Source: Rhizobium leguminosarum bv. trifolii WSM2297 | Lineage (GTDB): Bacteria; Pseudomonadota; Alphaproteobacteria; Rhizobiales; Rhizobiaceae | Length of the DNA: 64,000 nt | Assembly: GCF_000271845.1 (NCBI RefSeq) | Contig: NZ_JH719395.1 | Location: forward strand, 881,180 to 945,179 | Direction of reading: 5' to 3' | Shown here: positions 53,401 through 62,718 of the stretch, one piece after another | Layout of the letters: every line of letters begins with the position of its first letter | Position numbering within the stretch: the stretch's first letter is position 1 | Notes under the pieces: generated by a model | Told to the model about the DNA's origin: nothing | Database searches by the model: none | Seen by the model: the letters and a program-made list of their open reading frames with translations, nothing else | Program-made: the position numbers and the translations under genes

Positions 53401-54390
53401 ATGACAACAAGAACAGACGCTTTCCGCTTTTCAGAATTCGGCGCACCGCACGTGCTGCGCCGGGAAACCATCGAGTTGGCCGCGCCGGCTGCCGGCGAGA
53501 TTCAGATCAGGCACCTCGCTATCGGCGTGAACTATATCGACGTCTACCATCGCCAGGGTGTCTTCGCGGCTCAATTGCCTCTGCCGAGCGGGCTGGGCGT
53601 CGAAGGGATCGGTATCGTCACCGCGCTTGGCGACGGCGTCCGCAACTTCAATATCGGCGATCGCGTCGCCTATGTCGGCGGTCCGCCGAACGGCTACTCA
53701 ACCTACCGAAACCTGCCCGCCGCCCGCGCCCTTTCGGTGCCGGATGCGCTCCACAGCGAGACGGTCGCCGCCCTGGTTTTCAAGGGGCTGACTGTCGAAT
53801 ACCTGATCCACCGCTGTGTGCCGGTGGCCAAAGATGACACTGTCCTTTTCCATGCTGCAGCAGGCGGTGTCGGCTCGATTGCCACCCAATGGCTGAAGCA
53901 TCTCGGCGCCACCGTGATCGGCACGGTCGGCTCGGAGGAAAAGGCAGAGATTGCGCGGGCAAATGGCTGCGACCACACGATCGTCTATAGCAGGGAAGAT
54001 TTCAGAGCCCGGGTTACCGAGATCACCGGCGGCAAGGGCGTGCGCGTCGTCTACGACTCCGTCGGCGCCGACACCTTCGCCAAGTCCCTGGATTGCCTGG
54101 CCCCGCGCGGCACGCTTGTCAGCTTCGGGGAAGCCTCCGGCCCGGTCGAGCCCCTGAATGTTGCGTCGCTCGGTGCAAAGGGATCGCTGTTCGTGACCCG
54201 TCCGTCCATCGCCCACTATACGGCCGATCGCAGCGAGTACGAGGCGGCAGCGAGGAACCTCTTCGCCGCCATCGAGGCGGGCATCGTCAAGGCGCCGAAT
54301 GTATCGAAATACAAGCTCGGCGATGCCGCCAAAGCGCATGAAGATATGGAAGCCCGCCGAACACGCGGGTCGATCATCCTCATTCCATGA
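53401..54390 (+). CDS. NADPH:quinone oxidoreductase (zinc-independent MDR family)
   Basis: A 329-residue medium-chain dehydrogenase. The catalytic domain includes IGVNYIDVYHRQGVF and GLGVEGIGIVTALGDGV; the NADPH fold is AAAGGVGSIATQWLKHLGATVIGTVGSEEKAEIARANGCDHTI. Zinc ligands are absent, as in Qor. It reduces quinones or related enones one electron at a time in the cytoplasm. It lies 72 bases after the DUF849 gene, so co-transcription is plausible. Confidence 0.9.
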   Translation: MTTRTDAFRFSEFGAPHVLRRETIELAAPAAGEIQIRHLAIGVNYIDVYHRQGVFAAQLPLPSGLGVEGIGIVTALGDGVRNFNIGDRVAYVGGPPNGYSTYRNLPAARALSVPDALHSETVAALVFKGLTVEYLIHRCVPVAKDDTVLFHAAAGGVGSIATQWLKHLGATVIGTVGSEEKAEIARANGCDHTIVYSREDFRARVTEITGGKGVRVVYDSVGADTFAKSLDCLAPRGTLVSFGEASGPVEPLNVASLGAKGSLFVTRPSIAHYTADRSEYEAAARNLFAAIEAGIVKAPNVSKYKLGDAAKAHEDMEARRTRGSIILIP

Positions 54391-54402
54391 GGCCGCACCC
54401 GC

Positions 54403-54492
54403 TCACGAAAGCATCGAATATATCAGGACGCCGACAGAACCCCAGAAGATAACCGGCGTCAGTATCATTCCCGCAAAAAAGATCTTCGTCAC
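54403..54492 (-). CDS. 29-residue single-span membrane peptide
   Basis: A GTG start at 54492 with GGAG 8 bases before it opens a frame of 29 residues: a short basic start (MTKIFFAG), a hydrophobic helix (MILTPVIFWGSVGVLIY) and an end SMLS before TGA at 54405-54403. The length and composition fit a small inner-membrane protein. No name is known to me. It converges with the quinone oxidoreductase gene, 12 bases away. Confidence 0.55.
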   Translation of the reverse strand: MTKIFFAGMILTPVIFWGSVGVLIYSMLS

Positions 54493-54782
54493 CGCAAAAC
54501 TCCGTAACTCGACTCATGCCGCAACAACCTATTGCGGTAGCGCGAGTTGGCTATAGGCCTGAAGTCCGGCATAGATCGGACCTTGGTCTCAGTCTCGGTT
54601 GCTGGAGACCATCGCGATCGGGCGACATGGCCAAGACGGGATCTGGCTGCGCGGCTGCGTTCGGGATCCCTGTAGCCGAACGGATTGAAAAAGCTCCTGT
54701 TGGTCGGATCGAGCCAGTCGCAGTGGTTGACTATCTTGTCTCGCCGTGATTTCCCCCTCTCGCAACACCAGGCGAGGACATC
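54493..54782. other. Intergenic stretch, no gene supported
   Basis: About 290 bases between the 29-residue membrane gene and the PhnA-domain gene. Short frames on both strands have no ribosome sites. It must hold the promoters of both flanking genes; no GGAAC-type promoter is found. Confidence 0.4.
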
Positions 54783-55004
54783 ATGGCCGACATCATCGTA
54801 AAGGACAGCAACGGTAGCCAGCTTCACGACGGCGATTCCGTAACGCTGATCAAGGACCTCAAGGTCAAGGGAACGTCCGAGACGCTGAAGCGTGGAACGC
54901 TGGTCAAAGGCATTCGCCTGACCGACAATCCAGGCGAGATCGAGTGCAGCACCAAGCAGGTCAAGGGTCTGGTGTTGAAAACGGAATTCCTCAAGAAGGC
55001 ATAG
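54783..55004 (+). CDS. PhnA/YjdM C-terminal-domain protein
   Basis: A 73-residue SH3-like protein: VKDSNGSQLHDGDSVTLIKDLKVKGTSETLKRGTLVKGIRLTDNPGEIECSTKQVKGLVLKTEFLKK. This is the C-terminal domain of the PhnA (YjdM) family; the N-terminal zinc ribbon of longer members is absent. Although named for alkylphosphonates, the family's real role is unknown. The ribosome site is GAGGACATC. It overlaps by 14 bases the convergent transglutaminase gene. Confidence 0.85.
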   Translation: MADIIVKDSNGSQLHDGDSVTLIKDLKVKGTSETLKRGTLVKGIRLTDNPGEIECSTKQVKGLVLKTEFLKKA

Positions 55005-55833
55005 GATCGGCCTCGCCCGCCGCTTCCTGCTGCACTTCCTCGGTGATCACCTCGAAGCGAGAGAGCGTTGCAGGGCCGAAGGCCGTCGACATTGCGACGT
55101 CGGTAGCGTCGCGGCCGGTCCCCATCAGGATTCTGCCGATTCGCGGTGTGTTGTGGCGGGCATCGACCGTATGCCAGTGGCCGCCGAGAAAGACCTCGAA
55201 CCAGGCGCTGAAATCCATCGGATTGGGATCAATCGGAACGCCGATATCGCCGAGATAGCCGGTGCAATATCGGGCTGGGATATTCATGCATCGGCAAAGC
55301 GCGATGGCGAGATGGGCAAAGTCGCGGCAGACGCCTGCCTTGTCGACGAAGCCGCCATGCGCGGTCCTGAGCAGGTCGGCCTTCAGGTAGTCGAAGGTGA
55401 CGTGGTCATGGACGAAATCGCAGATCGCCTGGACGCGCGCCCAGCCGAGTGGCGTCGACGAGAAGGTTGCCCAGGCGAAATCGGCAAGCCTGTCGGTGTC
55501 GCAATAGCGGCTGCCGAGCAGGAAGACGAGCACATCGTCCGGCAGGTCGTTGATCGCATGCTGGATGGCATCTTCGGGAACGACGTCGGGTTGGCCGCTG
55601 TCGTAGATCTCGAATTCCGTGGAGATCGTTATCACGCCCGCCGGGGCAACGATCCGGCTGCAGGCATTGCCGAAACCGTCTGTATATTCCCAGGCCTCGA
55701 TCGGCCGGTCGAATGCCAGGACTTGTTCGCTGAGAAGATCGGCGCGGCGGGAAGGATGAATGTTGAGAACGAGCAGCATTGGCGTCGGCTGAATGCATTC
55801 ATAGCCCAGATGAAACCCGGCGCGTATCTTCAT
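54991..55833 (-). CDS. Transglutaminase-like cysteine protease-fold protein (1)
   Basis: A 280-residue protein. The N-terminal half is a beta-rich domain (FHLGYECIQPTPMLLVLNIHPSRR); the C-terminal half has the papain-like triad of the transglutaminase-like family: Cys in AGVCRDFAHLA, His in GGHWHTVDAR and the following Asp. Such bacterial proteins are thought to be peptidases or amidases rather than crosslinking enzymes. A second copy follows upstream on the same strand at 55944-56816, so they probably form a pair. Confidence 0.85.
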   Translation of the reverse strand: MKIRAGFHLGYECIQPTPMLLVLNIHPSRRADLLSEQVLAFDRPIEAWEYTDGFGNACSRIVAPAGVITISTEFEIYDSGQPDVVPEDAIQHAINDLPDDVLVFLLGSRYCDTDRLADFAWATFSSTPLGWARVQAICDFVHDHVTFDYLKADLLRTAHGGFVDKAGVCRDFAHLAIALCRCMNIPARYCTGYLGDIGVPIDPNPMDFSAWFEVFLGGHWHTVDARHNTPRIGRILMGTGRDATDVAMSTAFGPATLSRFEVITEEVQQEAAGEADPMPS

Positions 55834-55943
55834 GGTGGCTTCCTCGCATTCGGCTTAAGTGGCGTGACTATGCAACGCTAATCGCGCTGCCCGGTTCCCG
55901 CAGCCGCGACCATTGCCGCGCCCGAACTCGGGACAATTCAAGC

Positions 55944-56816
55944 TTACCGAGTGGTGACGTTGACCTGCACCATCATGCTGTCGAAATCCGCCCCGTCGCC
56001 ATCGTAGCTGCCGCTCAACGGGACCGCCTGGCGCGGATCGCGGGCAACGGCGACACGAATGAGGTCGCGGTTGCCGACGATCCCATTGGTCGGATCGAAT
56101 TCCGCCCAGCCGGCGCCCGGAAGATAAATCTGGCACCATGCGTGAGTGGAGCCGCCGCCGAGCACGGTGGAGCCGTCCCGATCGGGAACGTAGACATAGC
56201 CCGTGACAAACCGCGCCGCGAGCCCGAGCACGCGTGCCGCTTCCATCATCAGAAGCGCGAAATCCCGGCAAGTGCCGGAGCGAAGCTGCAAGGTCTGCAG
56301 CGGCGTCTGCGTTCCGTGCTCCTGCCGTCGCGCATAGACGAAGCTTTCGCGAATGGCGTAACAGAGCGTCATCAGCAGATGCCCGGTCTCCGTCGGGCGT
56401 CCCTGGCGCACGAATTGGCGCGCCCAGCGTCCGACCTCGTCGTTGGGATCGGGATAATGGCGCTGCATCGCCGGCGTCAGATCGGCAATCTCGTCCTTGT
56501 CGTAGGAGAATGGATAGGTCAGGGCCTGGTCGTCCACTTTGAGGTCCAGGGCGACCTGGGGGGTATGATCGAGCGTGATCCATGTTTCGAAACGAAGTTC
56601 GGACGCCGGCCTCGAAATATCGACGAGCGCCACGCAATTGCCGAAAACATCGTGGATCCAGCGCACATGACTTTCCTCAGGATAGGTCGTCAACGACGCT
56701 TCGATCAGCCGCTGGTCGAAACTGTCGCGCGGCCGGAACATCAGCCGATGCTCGCCGAAATCGACCTCTCTGACGTAGCGATAGGACGTGATGTGGCGGA
56801 CGGAGAATATCGTCAT
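55944..56816 (-). CDS. Transglutaminase-like cysteine protease-fold protein (2)
   Basis: A 290-residue paralog-like protein. N-terminal beta domain (IFSVRHITSYRYVREVDFGEHRLMFRPRD), then triad Cys in SGTCRDFALLMMEAAR, His in GGSTHAWCQIYLPG and Asp in AEFDPTNG. It is the standard bacterial form, often found with an alpha-E protein and a circularly permuted ATP-grasp gene in one operon; neither partner is in this window. ATG 56816 has GGACGG upstream. It lies 110 bases upstream of its paralog. Confidence 0.87.
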   Translation of the reverse strand: MTIFSVRHITSYRYVREVDFGEHRLMFRPRDSFDQRLIEASLTTYPEESHVRWIHDVFGNCVALVDISRPASELRFETWITLDHTPQVALDLKVDDQALTYPFSYDKDEIADLTPAMQRHYPDPNDEVGRWARQFVRQGRPTETGHLLMTLCYAIRESFVYARRQEHGTQTPLQTLQLRSGTCRDFALLMMEAARVLGLAARFVTGYVYVPDRDGSTVLGGGSTHAWCQIYLPGAGWAEFDPTNGIVGNRDLIRVAVARDPRQAVPLSGSYDGDGADFDSMMVQVNVTTR

Positions 56817-56999
56817 CGGCCGCCGTCCGGTAATCTGTTCACTGTGCCTGCTCCAAGGCGACGATGCCGCCTCTCCTCTGCGAAAGCGACCTGTCCGCTT
56901 CCCCACTCATCCCGATTTCTTGTCATATAAGCACGTTCGAAAGATTGCTATTCTCCATCAACCGATCGACGGCAGAGCCGTCCAACCTTAGAGGATAAA

Positions 57000-57116
57000 A
57001 TGCATATCATCTGGGACGTTCTGACGCTTATGCTGACAATCGGCTCGCTCTATGGCGGTCGCGAATATCGAATTATCCGCGCCCGTGCCCGTGCCCAGAA
57101 CTGGGGCAACTTCTGA
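57000..57116 (+). CDS. 38-residue membrane peptide
   Basis: ATG 57000 is preceded by TTAGAGGAT, a strong ribosome site. The product has an N-terminal helix (MHIIWDVLTLMLTIGSLYGG) and a basic amphipathic tail (REYRIIRARARAQNW). A terminator follows at 57258. Probably a small inner-membrane protein; function and family unknown. It starts 183 bases from the transglutaminase start, divergently. Confidence 0.55.
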   Translation: MHIIWDVLTLMLTIGSLYGGREYRIIRARARAQNWGNF

Positions 57117-57257
57117 TTCAATTGCGATACTGGTCGCTTCGGCTCTCTGCCAGAGCGACGGCGTCGGGGATACGTCGAATGACGTAAAGCCACGCGCTTA
57201 AGCGAGTGCTTTATTACCCGAGACGGCGTCGATCCGTCCATTCTCCCTGTTACTGCA

Positions 57258-57288
57258 AGCCCGCCTCACCCCAGGCGGGCTTTTTTTG
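57258..57288 (+). terminator. Strong rho-independent terminator
   Basis: AGCCCGCCT (57258-57266), a 6-base loop CACCCC, AGGCGGGCT (57273-57281), then seven T. It ends transcripts from the plus strand, such as that of the 38-residue gene at 57000, and reads as a weaker structure for the converging entericidin-like gene. Confidence 0.85.
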
Positions 57289-57307
57289 CCATCGTGCTGT
57301 GCGCGCC

Positions 57308-57463
57308 TTACTTCTTGGCGCCTGCGGAAAGCACCCGATGCGTGGCATTGTCCATGGCGTGGCTTGCCTCCTGTCCGTCCTTCTTCAGCCCGTATGCGGT
57401 ATTGCCGCAGCCGGAAAGTGTGAGCAGGCAAATGCAGGCGACGGCGATTGCAGCTTTTGACAT
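57308..57463 (-). CDS. Entericidin-like small lipoprotein
   Basis: A 51-residue lipoprotein. Signal peptide with lipobox LTLSGC (Cys 18), then a short helix-rich chain (GNTAYGLKKDGQEASHAMDNATHRV). Size, lipobox position and sequence after the Cys resemble EcnA/EcnB entericidins, which are stress-linked and bacteriolytic in E. coli; in rhizobia the role is untested. GAGGGGAAC lies before ATG 57463. A longer in-frame start upstream lacks a ribosome site. Confidence 0.8.
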   Translation of the reverse strand: MSKAAIAVACICLLTLSGCGNTAYGLKKDGQEASHAMDNATHRVLSAGAKK

Positions 57464-57948
57464 CAGGTGTTCCCCTCGGATCAGAATGGTTTCTGAATAA
57501 AATGATGCGCTTCGCGCCAAAATCAATCGTCGGGGCTGGCATGACGGCAAAGTTATCTTGAAGTTCGTCGGTCGCCCGAACAGCTTCATTTGCGCCCTAA
57601 AAGCCAATTGCACCTGCCATGGAATCGATCCTACCTATTTCCTAGGGTTCGAATGGCTGACGGCTTGGTATGATCCGGCGAAAAAATGCCGCGAAATAAT
57701 CAATTGTACTCACCACAGGGCATTGCTTGGCGCGTACTTTCGATCGCAGCCTTTCAAGGCAAAAACCATATTTCGCCTAACGATACCCCGTTGCGTGGAG
57801 TATTAATTCTTTCGTATCGAAATATTACATGCCGTGCCATTTCGATATCTTAAGTTTTAATCAAAAACTACGCTTAACTATTTATTAGTAATAACCTTGC
57901 GTGGTGGCGGCTTAAGCTTATTCTTTCTCCAAAAGAGGGGAGAAAAGA
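57464..57948. other. AT-rich intergenic stretch
   Basis: About 480 bases. The last 130 are notably AT-rich (around 57800-57900), unlike the neighbours, and probably contain promoters for the genes on both sides. An 82-codon frame at 57558-57806 uses TTG and has no ribosome site, so I do not call it. No terminator or stress promoter is seen. Confidence 0.5.
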
Positions 57949-58065
57949 ATGTTTAGCAAAAGTCTGATCATGCCCTACAGCTTTGCGACGCTCGCCATAT
58001 CGGGCCTGCTGTTCCAGCTGGCGGTTCATGCACTGGAGGTGCCGGTCACCCACTTGTACCCGTAA
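57949..58065 (+). CDS. 38-residue membrane peptide (2)
   Basis: ATG 57949 follows GAGGGGAGAAAAGA, a very good ribosome site. The product has a basic start (MFSKSLIMP), one membrane helix (YSFATLAISGLLFQLAVHAL) and a short end EVPVTHLYP. It stands 82 bases upstream of the GlsB-like gene and may be co-transcribed. Function unknown. Confidence 0.6.
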   Translation: MFSKSLIMPYSFATLAISGLLFQLAVHALEVPVTHLYP

Positions 58066-58146
58066 GCGCTTTAAATTCTGCCGGGAGTGGAATTTCTTTC
58101 CGTTTCATGCATTGTTTGGAGTCGGTTTACCAGGAGGGAGCTAACC

Positions 58147-58401
58147 ATGGGAAGCGCAGGCGTGGGTTGGATTGCAGCCATCATTATCGGTGGCATCGCC
58201 GGATGGCTGGCGGAAAAGGCCATGAGCAGCAACATGGGCTTGCTCATGAACATATTGCTCGGCATCGTCGGCGCCATCGTCGCCAACTGGATCCTGGGTC
58301 TGTTGCACATTCAGCCGCTGGCCGGTTGGCTGGGTTATCTGATCACCGGCTTCGTCGGTGCGTGCATCCTGATTTTTGTCGGCCGCGCCATCCGTCGCTG
58401 A
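58147..58401 (+). CDS. GlsB/YeaQ/YmgE-family stress membrane protein
   Basis: An 84-residue protein with three helices and the family's glycine signature: WIAAIIIGGIAGWLAEKAM, NILLGIVGAIVANWIL and LGYLITGFVGACILIFVGRAI. It is also known as transglycosylase-associated protein; the function is unsettled and it is induced by stress in several bacteria. Strong AGGAGGGAG site. A terminator follows at 58428. Confidence 0.92.
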   Translation: MGSAGVGWIAAIIIGGIAGWLAEKAMSSNMGLLMNILLGIVGAIVANWILGLLHIQPLAGWLGYLITGFVGACILIFVGRAIRR

Positions 58402-58426
58402 TTGGCGCAGATGCGCAGACATAGTT

Positions 58427-58458
58427 GAAAGCCGGGCGCGCTTCGCGTCCGGCTTTTC
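58427..58458 (+). terminator. Rho-independent terminator
   Basis: AAAGCCGGGCGC pairs with GCGTCCGGCTTT (one G-U) around the loop GCTTC; T-run TTTT at 58454-58457. It ends the GlsB-like transcript; A-rich on the 5' side, it can also serve the converging gene at 58477. Confidence 0.8.
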
Positions 58459-58476
58459 TCTGTTCTGCAATGTCTT

Positions 58477-58758
58477 TCAGCGGCGGCTCAGCAGGCCGAA
58501 AACATAGGCGATGCCTGCGGTCACCGCGAGCGCCATGAGCGGCTCCTCGCGAACCTTGTCGCGCAGCTGCTCGGTCATCAGCGACGCCTCGTCGGTCACC
58601 GCCGATTTTGCCCCCTGCCCGAGCGCGACCACGCTTTCCGTCAGCCGGGAGAGATCGTTGCGAAGGGCTGCGACCTGCGCCGACAGGTCGTCTGCTGCCA
58701 TATCAGCCTTGACGCGCGCAGCGGTGGATTCGGCGGAAGCGGTTTTCAATTCAGCCAT
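58477..58758 (-). CDS. ElaB/YqjD/DUF883-like membrane-anchored protein
   Basis: A 93-residue protein: soluble helical part with coiled-coil character (VKADMAADDLSAQVAALRNDLSRLTESVVAL), then a C-terminal membrane segment and basic end (EPLMALAVTAGIAYVFGLLSRR). This is the DUF883 layout; E. coli relatives bind ribosomes at the membrane under stress. ATG 58758 has CAGGAG upstream. The perfect EcfG-type promoter at 58790-58815 places it in the general stress regulon. Confidence 0.82.
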   Translation of the reverse strand: MAELKTASAESTAARVKADMAADDLSAQVAALRNDLSRLTESVVALGQGAKSAVTDEASLMTEQLRDKVREEPLMALAVTAGIAYVFGLLSRR

Positions 58759-58789
58759 GGTCTGCTCCTGTTGCATGGGATGCCGTTTC

Positions 58790-58815
58790 AACGAAATGAC
58801 GGCCCGAAAGGTTCC
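58790..58815 (-). promoter_or_regulatory. EcfG-type general stress promoter
   Basis: On the minus strand GGAAC (58815-58811), 17-base spacer, CGTT (58793-58790): perfect consensus. It lies 32 bases upstream of the start at 58758. Confidence 0.78.
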
Positions 58816-58977
58816 GCCGCAGCCTATCTTTTGTTGGACGCAAAGCCACCACGGATAAGCGGCGAGCTTGTGCAGCTTTTCGCGCGACAAACCCTTCATT
58901 TCCTGTCGGGTTTGTTTTAAGGAACGTCGAATGTCCGCCCGCGCGCGGCTCAATGATACTGCGAGGTTTGCGTTTCT

Positions 58978-60870
58978 ATGTTCCATATCCTGAGAAGAGC
59001 CGCTCAGACCTGGGTCGCCAAGCTGCTGATGCTTCTGCTGGTCGCGTCCTTCGGCATCTGGGGCGTCTCCCGGTCGCTGATTACGGGCGGCAACAGCACT
59101 ACGGTCGTGACCGTCGGCGATCAGCATGTGGACGTCAACGAATTCCACCTCGCCTATCAGCGCCAAGTGGCAAGCCTCGGCCAGCAGTTCGGCACGCGCC
59201 TTACCCCGGAGCAGGCCCGCGCCTTCGGGGTCGAGCAGCAGGTGCTTGCCCAGCTCGTCGCCGGCGCCTCGCTCGACCAGCTCGCCGAAGACATGAACCT
59301 CGGCTTGTCCGAGGATCGCCTCGCCCAGCTGATCGCCGACGATCCGGCTTTCAAGGCCGTCAACGGCAAGTTCGACCGCGAACTCTTCGTCTCGCGCCTG
59401 CGCAATGCCAATATCCGCCAGGACGATTACATCAAGGAGCGCAGCAAGGTCGCCGTCCGCAGCCAGGTCGTCGATGCCATATCGAACGGTTTTTCCGCCC
59501 CGAAGACGCTGGTCGACGCTCTGAAGCTTTATGGCAATGAAAGCCGCAGCATCGATTATCTGCTGCTCACCAATGCCAATATCGAGCCGATCAAGGCGCC
59601 TGCCGACGACGTGCTGGCGACGTGGTTCGACGGCGTCAAGCAGCGCTACCAGGCGCCTGAGTACCGCAAGCTCGTCTACCTCTCGCTGCAGCCCGCCGAT
59701 ATCGCCGACGCCGCGACCGTCACCGACGACCAGATCCACGAAGCCTTCGACAAGAGCAAGGACACCTACCGCACGCCGGAAAGCCGCACCATCGAACAGC
59801 TGAGCTTTGCCAGCAAGGATCTTGCCGCCGCCGCTGAAACGGCACTGAAGAGCGGCACCAGCTTCGACCAGCTGGTCTCCGACCAGGGCAAGACGGCAAG
59901 CGACGTGCTGCTCGGCGAATTCACCAAGGACAAGGTACCCGACCAGGCCGTTGCCGATGCGGCCTTCGCAGTGTCGCGCGACGGCGGCACGACGCCTGTC
60001 GTCGATGGGTCCTTCGGCTCGGTCATCCTGCGCATCACCAACATCAAGCCGGAAACCACCAAGAATTTCGACGAGGTGAAAGAGGACATCCGCAAGCAGC
60101 TGGCACTGTCCAATGCCTCGCAGGAAGTGATCAACGTTCATGACCGCATCGAGGATCTGCGCGCCGGCGGCGCCACGCTCGAGGATATTGCCGGCCAGCT
60201 GAAGCTGAAGGCCGTTTCCGTCGACGCCGTCGATATGACCGGCGCCGACAAGGACGGCAAAGAGGTCAAGGATATTCCCGTCAAGCAGCAACTGCTCGGC
60301 GAAGCCTTCAAGACCGAGGTCGGCGTCGATGCGCCGCCGCTGCCGATCGGCAATGACGGCTATGTCTGGTTCAACGTCCGCGAAATTACCCCGACCCGCG
60401 AGCGCCCGGTCGCCGAGGTCCGCGAAAAGGCGGTTGAAGACTGGACGGCGGAGCAGCAAAAGGCCGAACTCGCCAAGAAGGCCGAGGCCTTGAAGGCCGA
60501 GGCAGCCAAGGGCACAGCACTTGCCGATATCGCAACGCCGCTCGGCATCGCTGTCGAAAGCAAGAGCGGCATCACCCGCTCCACCGATGATCCGGTGCTT
60601 GGCCGCGCCGGCGTCACTGCCGCCTTCTCCGGCCCCATCGATGCGGTCGCGAGTGCCGTCGGCGCAGATCCCTCGACGCAGATCCTGATGAAGGTCACCG
60701 AGGTTAACAGCGAGCCGACCAGCGACGCGCTGAACAACCGCGATGCCCAGATCACCGCCATGGCCAATGCCGCCGGCGACGATATTCTCGATCAGATGGT
60801 CAACCTGCTGCAGACGCAGTACGGCGCACAGATCAACCAGACGCTCGCCGAACAGGCGACGCTTCGCTAG
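58978..60870 (+). CDS. ppiD: Peptidylprolyl isomerase, PpiD/SurA-like
   Basis: A 630-residue periplasmic chaperone anchored by one N-terminal helix (residues 13-35, [23 protein letters not shown]). Residues about 40-170 are the SurA_N-type chaperone region; a parvulin domain lies at about 230-380 ([21 protein letters not shown] ... [20 protein letters not shown]). The catalytic strands are less conserved than in active parvulins, as usual for PpiD. It helps fold exported proteins at the inner membrane. The position upstream of trpD-trpC-moaC-moeA is conserved in Rhizobiales. Confidence 0.93.
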   Translation: MFHILRRAAQTWVAKLLMLLLVASFGIWGVSRSLITGGNSTTVVTVGDQHVDVNEFHLAYQRQVASLGQQFGTRLTPEQARAFGVEQQVLAQLVAGASLDQLAEDMNLGLSEDRLAQLIADDPAFKAVNGKFDRELFVSRLRNANIRQDDYIKERSKVAVRSQVVDAISNGFSAPKTLVDALKLYGNESRSIDYLLLTNANIEPIKAPADDVLATWFDGVKQRYQAPEYRKLVYLSLQPADIADAATVTDDQIHEAFDKSKDTYRTPESRTIEQLSFASKDLAAAAETALKSGTSFDQLVSDQGKTASDVLLGEFTKDKVPDQAVADAAFAVSRDGGTTPVVDGSFGSVILRITNIKPETTKNFDEVKEDIRKQLALSNASQEVINVHDRIEDLRAGGATLEDIAGQLKLKAVSVDAVDMTGADKDGKEVKDIPVKQQLLGEAFKTEVGVDAPPLPIGNDGYVWFNVREITPTRERPVAEVREKAVEDWTAEQQKAELAKKAEALKAEAAKGTALADIATPLGIAVESKSGITRSTDDPVLGRAGVTAAFSGPIDAVASAVGADPSTQILMKVTEVNSEPTSDALNNRDAQITAMANAAGDDILDQMVNLLQTQYGAQINQTLAEQATLR

Positions 60871-60878
60871 GAGGTTTT

Positions 60879-61895
60879 ATGACCGATCTGAAGCCGTTCC
60901 TGGCCAAGGCCGCAAGCCGCGAGCCGCTGACGCGTGACGAGGCGCGCGCCGCCTTCGACATCCTGATGTCCGGACAGGCGACTCCCTCGCAGATCGGCGG
61001 ATTCTTGATGGCATTGCGGGTGCGCGGTGAAACCGTCGACGAGATCGTCGGCGCCGTTACCGCGATGCGTTCGAAGATGCTCACCGTCGAGGCGCCGGCC
61101 GATGCGATCGACATCGTCGGCACCGGCGGCGATGCCAGCGGCACCTACAATATCTCGACGCTGGCGGCGCTGATCGTCGCCGGCGCCGGTGTGCCCGTCG
61201 CAAAACACGGCAACCGGGCGCTGAGCTCGAAATCGGGCGCAGCGGATAATCTGGCCGCGCTCGGCGTCAAGCTCGACGTCGGCCCGGAGATCATCTCCCG
61301 CTGCATCACCGAGGCCGGCGTCGGCTTCATGTTCGCGCAGCTTCATCATTCCGCCATGCGCCATGTCGGCCCCTCCCGCGTCGAACTCGGCACCCGCACC
61401 ATCTTCAATCTGCTGGGGCCGCTCTCCAGCCCGGCCGGCGTCCGCCGGCAGCTGCTCGGCGTCTTCTCGCCGCAATGGCTGGTGCCGCTTGCCGAAGTCA
61501 TGCGCGATCTCGGCTCCGAATGCGTCTGGGTGGTCCACGGCGACGGTCTCGACGAGATCACCACCACCGGCATCACGAAAGTCGCAGCCCTCGAAGACGG
61601 CAAGATCCGCACGTTCGAGCTGTCGCCCGCCGATTTCGGGGTCAGCCCTTCTGTGCTTGCCGACATCAAGGGCGGCGACGGTGTTGCCAACGCCGCAGCG
61701 CTTCGCGAGGTGCTCAGCGGCGCCAAGAACGCCTATCGCGATGTCTCGCTCGCCAATGCCGCCGCCTCGCTGGTTATCGCGGGCAAGGTCGAGACGATCC
61801 GCGACGGCATGACGCTTGCCGCGCAGTCGCTGGACAGCGGCGCCACGGCGCTCGCCCTCGACAAACTCATCGCCGTTTCCAACGATATCGATTAG
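60879..61895 (+). CDS. trpD: Anthranilate phosphoribosyltransferase
   Basis: A 338-residue enzyme that joins anthranilate with PRPP in tryptophan synthesis. Motifs: [20 protein letters not shown] (PRPP loop), [21 protein letters not shown], and [22 protein letters not shown]. Length fits. A GGAGG site lies in the 8 bases after ppiD. No leader peptide or attenuator is seen before it, so trpD and trpC follow ppiD rather than the trpE control region, as in other alphaproteobacteria where trp genes are split. Confidence 0.95.
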   Translation: MTDLKPFLAKAASREPLTRDEARAAFDILMSGQATPSQIGGFLMALRVRGETVDEIVGAVTAMRSKMLTVEAPADAIDIVGTGGDASGTYNISTLAALIVAGAGVPVAKHGNRALSSKSGAADNLAALGVKLDVGPEIISRCITEAGVGFMFAQLHHSAMRHVGPSRVELGTRTIFNLLGPLSSPAGVRRQLLGVFSPQWLVPLAEVMRDLGSECVWVVHGDGLDEITTTGITKVAALEDGKIRTFELSPADFGVSPSVLADIKGGDGVANAAALREVLSGAKNAYRDVSLANAAASLVIAGKVETIRDGMTLAAQSLDSGATALALDKLIAVSNDID

Positions 61896-61904
61896 GATTG
61901 GCCG

Positions 61905-62717
61905 ATGACCGATATCCTGAAGAAGATCGAACTTTATAAGCGCGAGGAAATCGCCGCCGCCAAGGCTGCCGTGTCGCTTGCCGACCTGAAGGCGATGCAG
62001 GCCGGCCAGTCCGCGCCGCGCGGTTTTTACAAAGCGCTCGTCGCCAAGCGGGAAGCGGGCGATTTCGGTCTGATCGCCGAGATCAAGAAGGCGAGCCCGT
62101 CCAAGGGGCTGATCCGTCCAGATTTCGATCCGCCGGCGCTGGCAAAGGCCTACGAAGCCGGTGGGGCGGCGTGCCTTTCCGTGCTGACGGATACGCCGAG
62201 TTTTCAGGGCGCGCCGGAATTTCTGACAATGGCACGGGCCGCCTGCGCCCTGCCCGCCCTGCGCAAGGACTTCATGTTCGAGACCTATCAGGTCCAGGAG
62301 GCGCGCGCCTGGGGTGCCGACTGCATTCTGCTGATCATGGCGTCGCTGACCGACGACGACGCAGAGCGTCTGCAGGACGAAGCTTTCTCGCTCGGCATGG
62401 ACGTGCTGGTCGAGGTTCACGATATCGAGGAAATGGAACGGGCGCTGAAGCTTTCCTCGCCGCTTATCGGTATCAACAACCGCGATCTGCGCACCTTCGA
62501 GGTCAGCCTGACGGTCAGCGAGACGCTGGCCTCCATGGTTCCGGCAGACCGGCTGCTCATCGGCGAAAGCGGCATCTTCACCCATGCCGATTGCAAGCGC
62601 CTGCAGGCCGTCGACATCAATACCTTCCTTGTCGGCGAAAGCCTGATGCGCAAGGACGACGTGGCGGCCGCCACCCGCGCGCTGCTCTTCGGCGAAGCCG
62701 CCATCGCGGCCGAATGA
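61905..62717 (+). CDS. trpC: Indole-3-glycerol phosphate synthase
   Basis: A 270-residue (beta-alpha)8 enzyme that closes the indole ring in tryptophan synthesis. Motifs: [16 protein letters not shown] with the catalytic Lys, [33 protein letters not shown] and LIGESGIFT. It is a stand-alone TrpC without a fused TrpF. It begins 9 bases after trpD (AGGA site) and is followed by moaC after one base. Confidence 0.95.
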   Translation: MTDILKKIELYKREEIAAAKAAVSLADLKAMQAGQSAPRGFYKALVAKREAGDFGLIAEIKKASPSKGLIRPDFDPPALAKAYEAGGAACLSVLTDTPSFQGAPEFLTMARAACALPALRKDFMFETYQVQEARAWGADCILLIMASLTDDDAERLQDEAFSLGMDVLVEVHDIEEMERALKLSSPLIGINNRDLRTFEVSLTVSETLASMVPADRLLIGESGIFTHADCKRLQAVDINTFLVGESLMRKDDVAAATRALLFGEAAIAAE

Positions 62718-62718
62718 T

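Noticed and set aside
51393..54400. Integrative element at tRNA-Ser
   Set aside because: No integrase, no duplicated tRNA 3' end and no mobility genes are seen downstream.
57558..57806. 82-codon frame starting with TTG
   Set aside because: No ribosome site and atypical codon use in an AT-rich region; more likely intergenic.
58477..60459. 660-codon minus-strand frame over ppiD
   Set aside because: Only its last 94 codons are a gene (58477-58758). The rest is antisense to the well-supported ppiD gene and has the composition of a shadow frame.
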